Below are positions 43,235 through 52,967 of a stretch of DNA of 64,000 bases, piece after piece (position 1 is the stretch's first letter; each line of letters starts with the position of its first letter). The stretch is from Polaribacter sp. Hel1_33_78. Lineage in GTDB: Bacteria; Bacteroidota; Bacteroidia; Flavobacteriales; Flavobacteriaceae. Location: positions 1,468,001-1,532,000 of the forward strand of contig NZ_LT629794.1 of the NCBI RefSeq assembly GCF_900106075.1. Direction: 5' to 3'. The translations under genes and the position numbers were made by a program. The notes beneath the pieces are model-generated. The model saw only the letters and a program-made list of their open reading frames with translations. It searched no databases and was not told the origin of the DNA.

Positions 43235-46200
43235 CTACTTTTTATTTTCTATCCATACTTTAGCATTCACAAAGGCCTCTAACCAAGGAGAAACTTCATC
43301 TTTTCTTCCCATTGGGTAGTTTGCCCAATTCCATTGGAAAGTAGAACGTTCTATATGTGGCATGGTAACCAAATGACGACCTGTTTGATCGCATAGCATT
43401 GCCGTGTTAAAATCGGATCCATTGGGATTGTTAGGATAGCCATCATAACCGTATTTCGCCACAATATTGTAATTCTCTTCAGCTTCCGGTAAGTTAAATT
43501 TTCCTTCTCCATGAGAAATCCAAACGCCTAATTCGGTGCCTGCTAAAGAAGAAAGCATCACAGAATCATTTTCTTGAATTTTTACAGAAGTAAATGAACT
43601 CTCGTGTTTCTGAGAATCATTATGAATTAGTTTTCCATGCACTTTATGTTTTGGATTAATTAGGTCTAATTCCATCCATAATTGTGCTCCGTTACAAATA
43701 CCTATAGACAATGTATCTTCTCTTTTAAAGAAGTTTTTTAATGCTTTTTTTGCTTTAGGATTGTACAAAAATGCTCCAGCCCAACCTTTAGCAGAACCTA
43801 AAACATCTGAATTAGAAAAACCACCAACGGCGCCAATAAACTGAATGTCTTCTAACGTTTCACGACCAGAAATTAAATCTGTCATATGTACATCTTTTAC
43901 ATCAAAACCAGCTAAATACATGGCGTTTGCCATTTCTCGTTCAGAATTTGAACCTTTTTCTCTTATGATTGCAGCTTTTGGTCTTGTTATTTTTGAATTT
44001 ATTTTCGGTAATTTTCCTTTAAAGTTCTTTGGAAAAACATATTGTAAAGGTTGTTTTTTATAATTATCAAAACGATCTTGTGCTAAGTTGTTAGCAGTTT
44101 GCTTTTGATCTAATAAGAAAGAAGTTTTATACCACACATCTCTCATTTCAGCAACATCAAAAGAGAAATTATCTTCATTATTTATAATGTTTACTTTTCC
44201 AGAGTTGTTTGAAGTACCAATATTGAAAAATTCAATGTTATTTTCTGATAAAATTGTTTCTACAGAGTCATCAGCTTGAAAAACAATTCCTGAATTTTCA
44301 GCAAATAAAACTTTAATAGTGTCTTCTTCATTTAAAGAAGTAATATTGAAATTTGCTCCTAAATTTACATCAGCAAAACACATTTCTAATAAAGTTGTAA
44401 TGAATCCACCAGAAGCAACATCATGTCCTGCTGTAATTTTATCAGCTTTAATTAATTTTTGAATTGTATTAAAGGTGTTTTTTATAAACGCAGTGTTTTT
44501 TACGTCAGGAGCTTCATTTCCAATCGTATTTAAAACTTGGTGGAAAGAACTTCCTCCTAATTTAAATTCATCTTGAGAGATATTGATATAATAGATATTT
44601 CCTCCATCAATTTTTAAAATAGGTTCCACAACTTTACTGATTTCATTACAGTTTCCTGCAGCAGAAATAATAACGGTTCCTGGAGCAATTACTTCATCAT
44701 GAGCATATTTTTGTTTCATTGATAAAGAATCTTTTCCGGTAGGAACATTAATTCCTAAATCAATAGAAAATTCTGAAACTGCTTTTACTGCTTTGTATAA
44801 ACGAGCATCTTCACCTTCATTTTTACAAGGCCACATCCAGTTAGCAGATAAAGAAATTGAATCTAAATTATCTTTTAAAGGTGCCCAAATAATATTGGTT
44901 AAAGATTCAGTAATTGCATTTCTACTTCCTGCTGTAGGATCAATTAATCCTGAAATAGGAGAGTGGCCAATAGCTGTTGCAACTCCTTCTTTTCCATTAT
45001 AATCCAGTGCCATAACACCAACATTGTTCAACGGAATTTGTAATGGACCCACACATTGTTGTTTGGCTACTTTACCACCAACACATCTATCCACTTTATT
45101 AGTTAACCAATCTTTACAAGCGACAGCTTCTAATTGTAAAACTTGTTTTAAATAGATTTGTAAATTTTTCGTTTTATAACGTGGATTTTTATATTTTCTT
45201 ACAACAGTGTTATCTGTTAATATCGTTTTAGGAGAACTACCAAACATATCTTCTAGAGCTAAATCCATAGGTTTTTTTCCTGTAGATTTAGATTCAAAAG
45301 TAAAACGATCATCACCTGTAACTTCACCAACAGTGTACATTGGCGAACGCTCGCGCTCTGCGATTTTTTGTAAGGTATCTATATGTTTTTCAGCAATAAC
45401 TAATCCCATTCTTTCTTGAGATTCGTTACCAATAATTTCTTTTGCTGATAAAGTAGGATCTCCAATAGGTAGTTTATCTAAATCGATTTTACCACCAGTA
45501 TCTTCTACTAATTCTGATAAACAATTTAAATGGCCACCAGCACCATGATCATGAATAGAAACAATAAAATTCTCTTCACTTTCTACCATTCCACGAATTG
45601 CATTTGCAGCACGTTTTTGCATTTCTGGATTAGAACGTTGTACAGCATTTAATTCAATTCCTGAATCTAAAGCACCTGTATCTGCGGATGAAACTGCAGC
45701 GCCACCCATTCCAATTCTGTAGTTTTCACCACCAAGAATAACAATTTTATCACCTTCTTTTGGCGTGTCTTTTAAGGCTTGTTCTGCTTTTCCATAACCA
45801 ATTCCACCAGCTTGCATAATAACTTTATCATACCCTAGTTTTCTAGGTTTAGATTCACTTGACGAGGAGTTTTCTTCGTGCTCAAAAGTTAATACAGAAC
45901 CCGTAATTAATGGTTGTCCAAATTTGTTTCCAAAATCTGAAGCACCATTAGAGGCTTTTATTAAAATATCCATTGGAGTTTGGTATAACCAATCTCTTGC
46001 TTCAAATTTGTTTTCCCAATATCTTGTATTCTTAACGGCATCTATAGAAGCTTCTAAACGAGAGTAAGAAGTCATGTAAACTGCTGTTCCTGCTAAAGGT
46101 AAAGAGCCTTTTCCTCCTGCAAGTCTATCTCTAATTTCTCCGCCAGAACCAGTTGCAGCTCCGTTAAAAGGCTCAACAGTGGTTGGGAAATTATGTGTTT

Positions 46201-46939
46201 CTGCTTTTATAGAAATTACAGAGTTAAAGTCTTCTGTTTGATAAAAATCAGGCTTTTCGGCTGATTTAGGTGCAAACTGTACAACTTTAGGACCTTTGAT
46301 AAAAGCGACATTATCTTTATATGCAGAAACAATATCGTTTGGAAATTGTTTAGACGTTTCTTTAATCATTTTAAATAGGGAAGTGGGTTGCTCTTCTCCA
46401 TCTATCACAAAAGTTCCGTTAAATATTTTATGTCGACAGTGTTCTGAATTTACTTGGCTAAATCCAAATACTTCAGAGTCTGTTAATTTCCTTCCTATTT
46501 TTTTAGCAACACTCTCAAGGTAACCAACTTCTTCATCACTTAAAGACAAACCTTCCTGATTATTATATGCAGCGATGTCATCAATAGCCAAAATAGCTTC
46601 TGGCTGAATATCGATTGTAAATGATTCTTGATGTAAACCATCGAATTTCTCGGAGATCATTGGATCAAAATCAGTAAAATTTTCAGTAGAGGAAACAAAT
46701 TCTTCAATTCGGATAATATCTTTGATACCCATATTTTGAGTAATTTCAACTGCATTTGTGCTCCAAGGAGTAATCATAGCCGCTCTTGGCCCCACAAAAA
46801 AAGCATCAATTGATACTTCCTCTATTTTTGGTTGATTAGCAAATAACCATGTCAGTTTAGCAATTGTAACTTTCGTTAATTCTTTTGTTGTTTGAACAGC
46901 GAATACTTTACTGTTTTTATTTCCAAAGAAATGAATCAT
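43235..46939 (-). CDS. purL: Phosphoribosylformylglycinamidine synthase (large, fused form)
   Basis: About 1234 residues. Makes FGAM from FGAR, glutamine and ATP in purine synthesis. The N-terminal domain is followed by AIRS-type halves (SEHCRHKIFNGTF near 175, KAETHNFPTTVEPFNGAATGSGGEIRD near 245, and a second repeat near 660), and a C-terminal glutaminase with GICNGAQLW (active Cys near 1095) and a C-terminal His/Glu in TMPHIERSTFQW. The gene codes both synthetase and glutaminase. ATG 46939 gives the family-typical MIHFFGN start; ATG 46975 is upstream. TAAATTTG (46980-46973) is a good -7 box. Confidence 0.97.
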   Translation of the reverse strand: MIHFFGNKNSKVFAVQTTKELTKVTIAKLTWLFANQPKIEEVSIDAFFVGPRAAMITPWSTNAVEITQNMGIKDIIRIEEFVSSTENFTDFDPMISEKFDGLHQESFTIDIQPEAILAIDDIAAYNNQEGLSLSDEEVGYLESVAKKIGRKLTDSEVFGFSQVNSEHCRHKIFNGTFVIDGEEQPTSLFKMIKETSKQFPNDIVSAYKDNVAFIKGPKVVQFAPKSAEKPDFYQTEDFNSVISIKAETHNFPTTVEPFNGAATGSGGEIRDRLAGGKGSLPLAGTAVYMTSYSRLEASIDAVKNTRYWENKFEARDWLYQTPMDILIKASNGASDFGNKFGQPLITGSVLTFEHEENSSSSESKPRKLGYDKVIMQAGGIGYGKAEQALKDTPKEGDKIVILGGENYRIGMGGAAVSSADTGALDSGIELNAVQRSNPEMQKRAANAIRGMVESEENFIVSIHDHGAGGHLNCLSELVEDTGGKIDLDKLPIGDPTLSAKEIIGNESQERMGLVIAEKHIDTLQKIAERERSPMYTVGEVTGDDRFTFESKSTGKKPMDLALEDMFGSSPKTILTDNTVVRKYKNPRYKTKNLQIYLKQVLQLEAVACKDWLTNKVDRCVGGKVAKQQCVGPLQIPLNNVGVMALDYNGKEGVATAIGHSPISGLIDPTAGSRNAITESLTNIIWAPLKDNLDSISLSANWMWPCKNEGEDARLYKAVKAVSEFSIDLGINVPTGKDSLSMKQKYAHDEVIAPGTVIISAAGNCNEISKVVEPILKIDGGNIYYINISQDEFKLGGSSFHQVLNTIGNEAPDVKNTAFIKNTFNTIQKLIKADKITAGHDVASGGFITTLLEMCFADVNLGANFNITSLNEEDTIKVLFAENSGIVFQADDSVETILSENNIEFFNIGTSNNSGKVNIINNEDNFSFDVAEMRDVWYKTSFLLDQKQTANNLAQDRFDNYKKQPLQYVFPKNFKGKLPKINSKITRPKAAIIREKGSNSEREMANAMYLAGFDVKDVHMTDLISGRETLEDIQFIGAVGGFSNSDVLGSAKGWAGAFLYNPKAKKALKNFFKREDTLSIGICNGAQLWMELDLINPKHKVHGKLIHNDSQKHESSFTSVKIQENDSVMLSSLAGTELGVWISHGEGKFNLPEAEENYNIVAKYGYDGYPNNPNGSDFNTAMLCDQTGRHLVTMPHIERSTFQWNWANYPMGRKDEVSPWLEAFVNAKVWIENKK

Positions 46940-46972
46940 TATCGTGTGGTGTTTTCTTGTTGTTGTAAAACG

Positions 46973-46980
46973 CAAATTTA
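46973..46980 (-). promoter_or_regulatory. Predicted -7 box of purL
   Basis: The minus strand reads TAAATTTG, a perfect match, 33 nt before the ATG at 46939. It overlaps the first codons of the longer open frame, supporting the shorter start. No -33 TTG at the usual distance. Confidence 0.55.
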
Positions 46981-47134
46981 CTTTTTTTCAGTAGTATTTA
47001 ATCATAATATGTAACTGAAGTTTTAGAGTTATTTACTTCTTTATTAACAAAAAACCTTAAATTGATATTTTATAGTACAAGTTTTCTTAATTTTAAGCAT
47101 AAAAAAATACAATGAATCAGTCAAAACTATAAAA

Positions 47135-48532
47135 ATGAATAAAAAACTACCGAATTTCGTTGCACTTTTAGGTATGACACTCCTTTTTATTAGTGCAACA
47201 ATTGATTTAGATAATTTATTCAATTATGCTAATCAATCTAAACCTAATTATATTAATAAAGACAATACTGCAGATGGAAATCAAATAGATGATAAAATTG
47301 CAACTTTAGGGAGAGTGTTGTTTTATGATAAAAAATTATCTGCCAATAATACGATTGCATGCGCAAGTTGCCATAAACAAGAAAAAGCGTTTGGTGATGA
47401 TGCAACTCAGAGTGTTGGTTTAAACGGTAGTTTAACAGGAAGACACTCCATGAGATTAATTAATTCGAGATTTTCTGATGAGAATAAGTTTTTTTGGGAT
47501 GAAAGAGCTTCCAGTTTAGAAGATCAGACTACAAAACCAATTCAAGATCATGTAGAAATGGGTTTTAGCGGCACTGAAGGAGATCCTGATTTTAATGATT
47601 TGATTACAAAACTATCTGCCGTTGATTATTATCAAGAATTATTCAAATTTGCATTTGGTGATGAAACAATTACAGAGCGTAAAATGCAATTAGCTTTAGC
47701 ACAATTTATAAGGAGTATTCAGTCTTTTGATTCTAAGTTTGATGTGGGTTTAGTTCAAGTAAATAATCCAAATAATGATTTCCCTAATTTCACGGCTCAA
47801 GAAAATTTAGGAAAACGATTGTTTAGAGATCCCCCAAACATGAATGGAGCAGGTTGTGCAGGGTGTCATAGAGGCAATGAGTTTGATATAGATCCTAATT
47901 CAGGAAATAATGGGATTATTGGTGTTGCAGGAAGCACAACAGAAATAGATTTAACTAATTTACGAGCGCCAACTTTAAGAGATTTGGTAAATCCTGATGG
48001 AAATTTAAACGGTCCTTTAATGCATGACGGAAGTATAAAAACATTATTAGACGTAATGAATCATTATGATGCAATACCTAATAATACTGCAAATACAAAT
48101 CTTGATAATAGGTTAAGACCTCGAGGAACTCCACAAATATTAAATTTAACGAATGATAAAAAAGAAGCTGTAGTAGCTTTCTTAAAAACATTAACGGGTA
48201 CTGATGTATATACAAATGAAAAATGGTCTAATCCTTTTGATGAAAATGGGAGTATAGTATTAACAGGTAGCGTTTTATCTACAAATGAAGAAGTGTTTGG
48301 TCAGAAAGTAAATATCTATCCAAATCCTGTTGAAAACAGGTTGTTTATTGAAATTGCTAAAGGTTCTTATGTAAGTACTGTTTATGATGTTCAAGGTAAA
48401 AAAGTGTACACAAAAAACATAAAAGATACTTCAGAACTTGATTTCAGTGCTTTAAATAAAGGTATTTATATGTTAAAAATTACAGATATAATTACTCATA
48501 AAAGTTTTGTGAAAAGGCTCATTAAAAAGTAA
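47135..48532 (+). CDS. Di-heme cytochrome c peroxidase with T9SS type-A tail
   Basis: A 465-residue protein of the cytochrome c peroxidase/MauG family. Signal peptide near residues 8-21, heme motifs CASCH (76-80) and CAGCH (241-245), and typical KLSANNTIACASCHK, FWDERASSLEDQ and PTLRDL segments. The last about 80 residues form a T9SS type-A sorting domain (NIYPNPVENRL, YDVQGKKVY, LNKGIYMLKIT). It should be exported to the surface or medium. The peroxide-reducing role is by family. TTG 47062 and TAATTTTA 47088-47095 give a near-consensus promoter. Confidence 0.92.
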   Translation: MNKKLPNFVALLGMTLLFISATIDLDNLFNYANQSKPNYINKDNTADGNQIDDKIATLGRVLFYDKKLSANNTIACASCHKQEKAFGDDATQSVGLNGSLTGRHSMRLINSRFSDENKFFWDERASSLEDQTTKPIQDHVEMGFSGTEGDPDFNDLITKLSAVDYYQELFKFAFGDETITERKMQLALAQFIRSIQSFDSKFDVGLVQVNNPNNDFPNFTAQENLGKRLFRDPPNMNGAGCAGCHRGNEFDIDPNSGNNGIIGVAGSTTEIDLTNLRAPTLRDLVNPDGNLNGPLMHDGSIKTLLDVMNHYDAIPNNTANTNLDNRLRPRGTPQILNLTNDKKEAVVAFLKTLTGTDVYTNEKWSNPFDENGSIVLTGSVLSTNEEVFGQKVNIYPNPVENRLFIEIAKGSYVSTVYDVQGKKVYTKNIKDTSELDFSALNKGIYMLKITDIITHKSFVKRLIKK

Positions 48533-48562
48533 CACTTTCATCTATGCATATAATTTAAAATT

Positions 48563-48595
48563 AAAAAAGACGCCTAAAATTAAGGCGTCTTTTTT
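48563..48595. terminator. Bidirectional terminator between the peroxidase and nuclease genes
   Basis: AAAAAAGACGCCT (48563-48575) pairs with AGGCGTCTTTTTT (48583-48595) around a 7-nt loop. It suits both converging genes. Confidence 0.9.
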
Positions 48596-48616
48596 AGTTT
48601 GATTAAAAATTAAGAT

Positions 48617-50695
48617 TTAATTTTTAATCAATTTTTTAGTCAATGATATGTTATCGACCGTCATTTTTACAATGTATATGCCTTTCGATAAGTTTGAGAT
48701 ATCTATGTTGTTTTTTTGTGCTGTTATTTCTATAGATTTTACCATTTTACCTAATACATTGTAGATATTAACGTCTGTATTATTTGTTGTTTTAATGTAA
48801 ATTGTATTTCCGTTTGCAGGATTTGGATAGATTTTAATGTCCGATAATAAATTATCAGCTAAACTGGCGGTAGATCCATTATGAGAACCAATATCATCAA
48901 CAGTGTTTTGATCAAAAGCTATCCATTCACCTTGTTCGCTATAAACAATGTTTGGCCCTGTAATGTCATTGCTTCTTCTTAAAGTTATATTCGCAGCAAA
49001 GTTATCTGTACCATCTAAATCGCCAATAATATCTACTAAAACACCATCTTTAAATAACCCAACTCTGTCATCACCATTAAAAGTCATAGGTGTTGTATTG
49101 GCAATTCCTAAATCAGCTTCATCTATTAATTTTTGAATGTTTGCATCACTGTTAATAATTACATACACATCATTAGGTGCAATTGAACCTGTTAAATTTA
49201 ATGCTGTTTCCCAATTACCTCCTGATTGTCTTGCAACTGAATATGGAGTTAAATCTGCTGTATTACCAGTTATGTTTGCAATTTCAATAGCTTTATTAAA
49301 GCTATTACCTTCAACGTATTCTGAGAAAAATAAATCAACTGCATTATTACTACCATCAGTAGTTGTAGCTGTAACTGCTGCAGATTGAGCAGATAAATTA
49401 TTTGCTTGATCTTTTGCTAAAACACGAACACTATAAGATGTAGAAGCTGTTAAACTTGAAACATTATAGTTTGTATTTGCAGTAGAACCATGAAGAGAGC
49501 CATCTATATAAACATCATAACTTGAAACACTAACATTATCTGTTGATGCAGACCAGCTTACCTTAAAACTTGTACCAGTTTCATTTGATATAGTAAGGTT
49601 TGTTGGAACAGTTGGTGCAGAAGCATCTGTTAAAGTTGTGCCGCTTGCAGCCGCAGATTGGGCAGATTTATTACCGACTAAATCTTTTGCTAAAACGGTA
49701 ATACTATAAGTTGTACTAGAGTTTAAGTTTGATAAAGAAAAATTAGTGTTCGCAGTATTTCCACTTAAATTTCCATCTACATAAACATCATAACTAGTAA
49801 CAGCTATATTATCTGTAGATGCTGTCCAAGAAATATCGAAAGAATTAAAGTTAATATTATTTACAGAAACATTTGCAGGTACAGTAGGTGCTTCATTATC
49901 TGTAGATGTATAAATTCCCCATGAATCTATAGCGGCGTCACCTCCCCAAATTCTGGTTGCCAAATAGGCATTGTCTATAAATGGATTTCTGTTTCCTTGT
50001 GCATAGGTTTGATTAGAATCATGATAAGTATTTCTTTGTCTTTCAAAATCTGAAACAGGATCTTCTGCGTTCCATTTTAAGAAAAGATCAATCATAGCAT
50101 CTGGAGTAGCATTAGAGCTTCCAACACCAACCACAGAAGGTAAACATTGATTGCCATAACGTATGTACATATACATCATCATCCTAGCAATATCTCCTTT
50201 CCATTCATCCCCTGGGAACCAACCACCTGAGACACTACCTGAGTTACCAGAACCATCTACAAATTTTAAATTACCACGATTGCCATTATAACCTACATCA
50301 CTTGGTCGCAAATGATGGGCATCTGCTCCAGGACCAGTACTCCCTAAATTTGGATTTCCTAAAGATTTTGGATAGGTGTGTTCTCTATTCCAATCTCCTG
50401 TATTGCCACCATTCGAGTTTATATTTCTTGACCTAGCGGCTGTGCCAGAAGCAGCGTATCCATAAACTAATAAAACTTCAGAATTATTTGTAGGATTTAA
50501 ATCCGTAACTTTTAAAGCTTCCCAAACACCAGGCGTATAGCTTAATAAATTTGTATGTTCATTTATTGTTTTTGTTGCTAATTTATCCTTTAGACTTAAT
50601 CCTTCCGCAGATAAATCTACATCATTATAATAAACTTCTTGAGCATTACTAAGTGAACTTAAAAATAATGATATTAAAAGTAGTATTTTTTTCAT
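48617..50695 (-). CDS. Secreted endonuclease I protein with T9SS tail (copy 1)
   Basis: A 692-residue multi-domain protein. After a signal peptide, the endonuclease I (EndA/NucM) His-Me-finger domain has WNREHTYPKSLG (residues 102-113) with catalytic His 106 and the ADAHHLRP block near 124-131, up to about 255. Two fibronectin type III domains follow (about 268-355 and 357-445), then a lamin-tail-like domain (FSEYVEGNSFNKAIEIAN onwards, to about 600), and a T9SS type-A tail (KIYPNPANGNTIYI, LSKGIYIVKM). It should degrade extracellular DNA or RNA. The paralogue at 50699 lies 3 bp upstream. Confidence 0.92.
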   Translation of the reverse strand: MKKILLLISLFLSSLSNAQEVYYNDVDLSAEGLSLKDKLATKTINEHTNLLSYTPGVWEALKVTDLNPTNNSEVLLVYGYAASGTAARSRNINSNGGNTGDWNREHTYPKSLGNPNLGSTGPGADAHHLRPSDVGYNGNRGNLKFVDGSGNSGSVSGGWFPGDEWKGDIARMMMYMYIRYGNQCLPSVVGVGSSNATPDAMIDLFLKWNAEDPVSDFERQRNTYHDSNQTYAQGNRNPFIDNAYLATRIWGGDAAIDSWGIYTSTDNEAPTVPANVSVNNINFNSFDISWTASTDNIAVTSYDVYVDGNLSGNTANTNFSLSNLNSSTTYSITVLAKDLVGNKSAQSAAASGTTLTDASAPTVPTNLTISNETGTSFKVSWSASTDNVSVSSYDVYIDGSLHGSTANTNYNVSSLTASTSYSVRVLAKDQANNLSAQSAAVTATTTDGSNNAVDLFFSEYVEGNSFNKAIEIANITGNTADLTPYSVARQSGGNWETALNLTGSIAPNDVYVIINSDANIQKLIDEADLGIANTTPMTFNGDDRVGLFKDGVLVDIIGDLDGTDNFAANITLRRSNDITGPNIVYSEQGEWIAFDQNTVDDIGSHNGSTASLADNLLSDIKIYPNPANGNTIYIKTTNNTDVNIYNVLGKMVKSIEITAQKNNIDISNLSKGIYIVKMTVDNISLTKKLIKN

Positions 50696-50698
50696 AGT

Positions 50699-52888
50699 TT
50701 AATTTTTTACTAATTTTTTAATTTCAGATTTTTTATCCGAATCTATTTTTACTAAATAAATTCCTTTTGATAATTTAGAAAGATTAATAACATTCTTATT
50801 TTTTGTAATTTCTGAAGTGAATACTAATTTTCCTAAAATATTATATATGTTAATTGTTGTAGCTTCTGTTATACGAAAATACACTTGATCTCCATTTGTT
50901 GGATTTGGAAACATTTTAAAAGATTCAAAAGTACTATTTTTTGTGCTTAAAGCAGAGGAATGACTCCCAATACCATCAAAACTGTTTGCGCCTAAAATAT
51001 CCCATTCAGCAGTATCAAATCTCGTATTTGGTTCAGTAATCGATGCTTTTCTTCTATACGTTTTATCTTTGATATGATCGCTAGAATTATCTTCTTCACC
51101 AATGATATCAATTAAGACTCCGTTTTTGAAAAAACCGATTGGGTCATTACCATTAAAATTTAAAGGAGATCCAAACCCATAGGGAGAAGTATCAACATTT
51201 GGAGGACCTGCTAAATCAGATTCCGCAACTAGAGTAGGGTCAGACACATCAATATGAGTAATAACAAATACTTCACCAGGTATAATATTTACGTCTCCTA
51301 AATTATAATCATCAACCCAAGAGCCTCCATTAGACTGTTTTTGAATAGAATACTCTGATAAATTTATAGTAGAACCTGTAAGGTTTACAATTTCAATCGC
51401 TTTGTTATTTCCTGAACTCGGTTCTACATATTCAGAAATAAACAACTCGGTAACACCAGTAGAATTGCCTGCAGTAGTTGTCGCGTTTACAGCAGCACTT
51501 TTGGAAGATTTATTATTATCGATGTCTTTAGCTAGTATTTCTACGCTATATGTGGTAGAGGTAGAAAGGCCAAATACAGTATAAGAGAGCGCTGTTGTTG
51601 TTGCATTCAAATTTCCATCGACAAAAATTTCATAACCACTTACAGCACTGTTGTCTGTTGATGCTGACCAAGAAACTTTAAATGAAGAATCTGTACTATT
51701 GCTTACAACCACATCCCCAGGTATTGTTGGTGCTTCTGAATCTTGCAAGGTTGTACCGTTTTTAGCCACACTTGCATTAGACATATTATTAATTAAATCT
51801 TTGGCAACAATAGTAAAGCTATAGGTTGTATTTGTATTTAAATCACCAATGGTGATATTTGTACTGGTAGTTTGAGCTTCTAAAACACCATCTACATATA
51901 CATTATAGCCAGTTACTCCAATATTATCTGTAGAAGCCGACCAAGAAACATTTATAGAGTTTAAACTGATGTTATTCAATGTAACATTAGCTGGAGTAGT
52001 AGGTGCTTGTGTATCGCTATTTTTATAAATTCCCCAAGTATCTTCTGCCGAATTTCCTCCCCAAATTCTGGTCGCTAAATACGGGTTGTCTATAAAAGGG
52101 TTTCTATTTCCTTGTGCTGCATAATTTGAAGTGTTTTCATGATAGCTATTTCTAGTTTTTTCAACATCCGAAACAGGATCTTCTACATTCCATTGCAAGA
52201 ATAAATCAATCATCTCGTCCTGGGTAAATTCTTTGCTCCCAACACCAACGGCAGTAGGTAAGCATACAGAACCATAACGCATGTACATATACATAATCAT
52301 TCTTGCTGCATCACCTTTCCAATCATCTCCCGGATACCAAGCAGCAGTATTTGGGCCGTCTAAACCTTCATGAAAATCTAAAGTTGAATAATTAGAAGTA
52401 CCAGTACCTCTTCCGTATTTTCTGTTATTTCTAGCTGAATTTCTAGTTCTGTCTGCAGCTCTCAAGTGATGAGCATCTGTAGACGGACCAGGTATATCGG
52501 TATCTAATTTTGGATTGGCTAAAGATTTAGGAAAAACATGCTCTCTATTCCAAACATATGTATCTCCGTCTCCAATATCTTGTAATCTGTTATCTCTAGA
52601 AATATCATTTGAAATGTCTTGATCAGAACCATTTTCCCAACCATAAAATAAAATTACATCCCCCGAAAGAGCCACATAATCATCGGTTACCTTAGTTGCA
52701 TCCCAAACATCTGGACCACTACTTGTATATTCTAAGACTCTTTTATGCGTTGCTATTATTTTAGCAGCTAATGCATCTTTAAGTTGCGTTCCGTATAATG
52801 TTAAATCTACATCATTATAATATGTCTCTTGAGAGAAAGAGACCGAGTATGAAGCAATAAAAATTAAGATAAGTAGTTTTTTCATCAT
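50699..52888 (-). CDS. Secreted endonuclease I protein with T9SS tail (copy 2)
   Basis: A 729-residue paralogue of the next gene with the same domain order: signal peptide, endonuclease I (VWNREHVFPKSLANP, catalytic His 117; DAHHLRAADR), two fibronectin III domains, a lamin-tail-like domain (FISEYVEPSSGNNKAIEIVN), and a T9SS type-A tail (KMFPNPTNGDQVYF, LSKGIYLVKID). The first two codons are both ATG (52888 and 52885). The 3-bp gap to copy 1 suggests one transcript. Two diverged tandem copies suggest different substrate ranges, which is inference. Confidence 0.92.
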   Translation of the reverse strand: MMKKLLILIFIASYSVSFSQETYYNDVDLTLYGTQLKDALAAKIIATHKRVLEYTSSGPDVWDATKVTDDYVALSGDVILFYGWENGSDQDISNDISRDNRLQDIGDGDTYVWNREHVFPKSLANPKLDTDIPGPSTDAHHLRAADRTRNSARNNRKYGRGTGTSNYSTLDFHEGLDGPNTAAWYPGDDWKGDAARMIMYMYMRYGSVCLPTAVGVGSKEFTQDEMIDLFLQWNVEDPVSDVEKTRNSYHENTSNYAAQGNRNPFIDNPYLATRIWGGNSAEDTWGIYKNSDTQAPTTPANVTLNNISLNSINVSWSASTDNIGVTGYNVYVDGVLEAQTTSTNITIGDLNTNTTYSFTIVAKDLINNMSNASVAKNGTTLQDSEAPTIPGDVVVSNSTDSSFKVSWSASTDNSAVSGYEIFVDGNLNATTTALSYTVFGLSTSTTYSVEILAKDIDNNKSSKSAAVNATTTAGNSTGVTELFISEYVEPSSGNNKAIEIVNLTGSTINLSEYSIQKQSNGGSWVDDYNLGDVNIIPGEVFVITHIDVSDPTLVAESDLAGPPNVDTSPYGFGSPLNFNGNDPIGFFKNGVLIDIIGEEDNSSDHIKDKTYRRKASITEPNTRFDTAEWDILGANSFDGIGSHSSALSTKNSTFESFKMFPNPTNGDQVYFRITEATTINIYNILGKLVFTSEITKNKNVINLSKLSKGIYLVKIDSDKKSEIKKLVKN

Positions 52889-52967
52889 GTATATTAAAAT
52901 TAAATTAAAAAATAGATACTCTCTTTTTCTGCAATTGAAACTTTAAATCAGCAATAAAGATAAAGTT

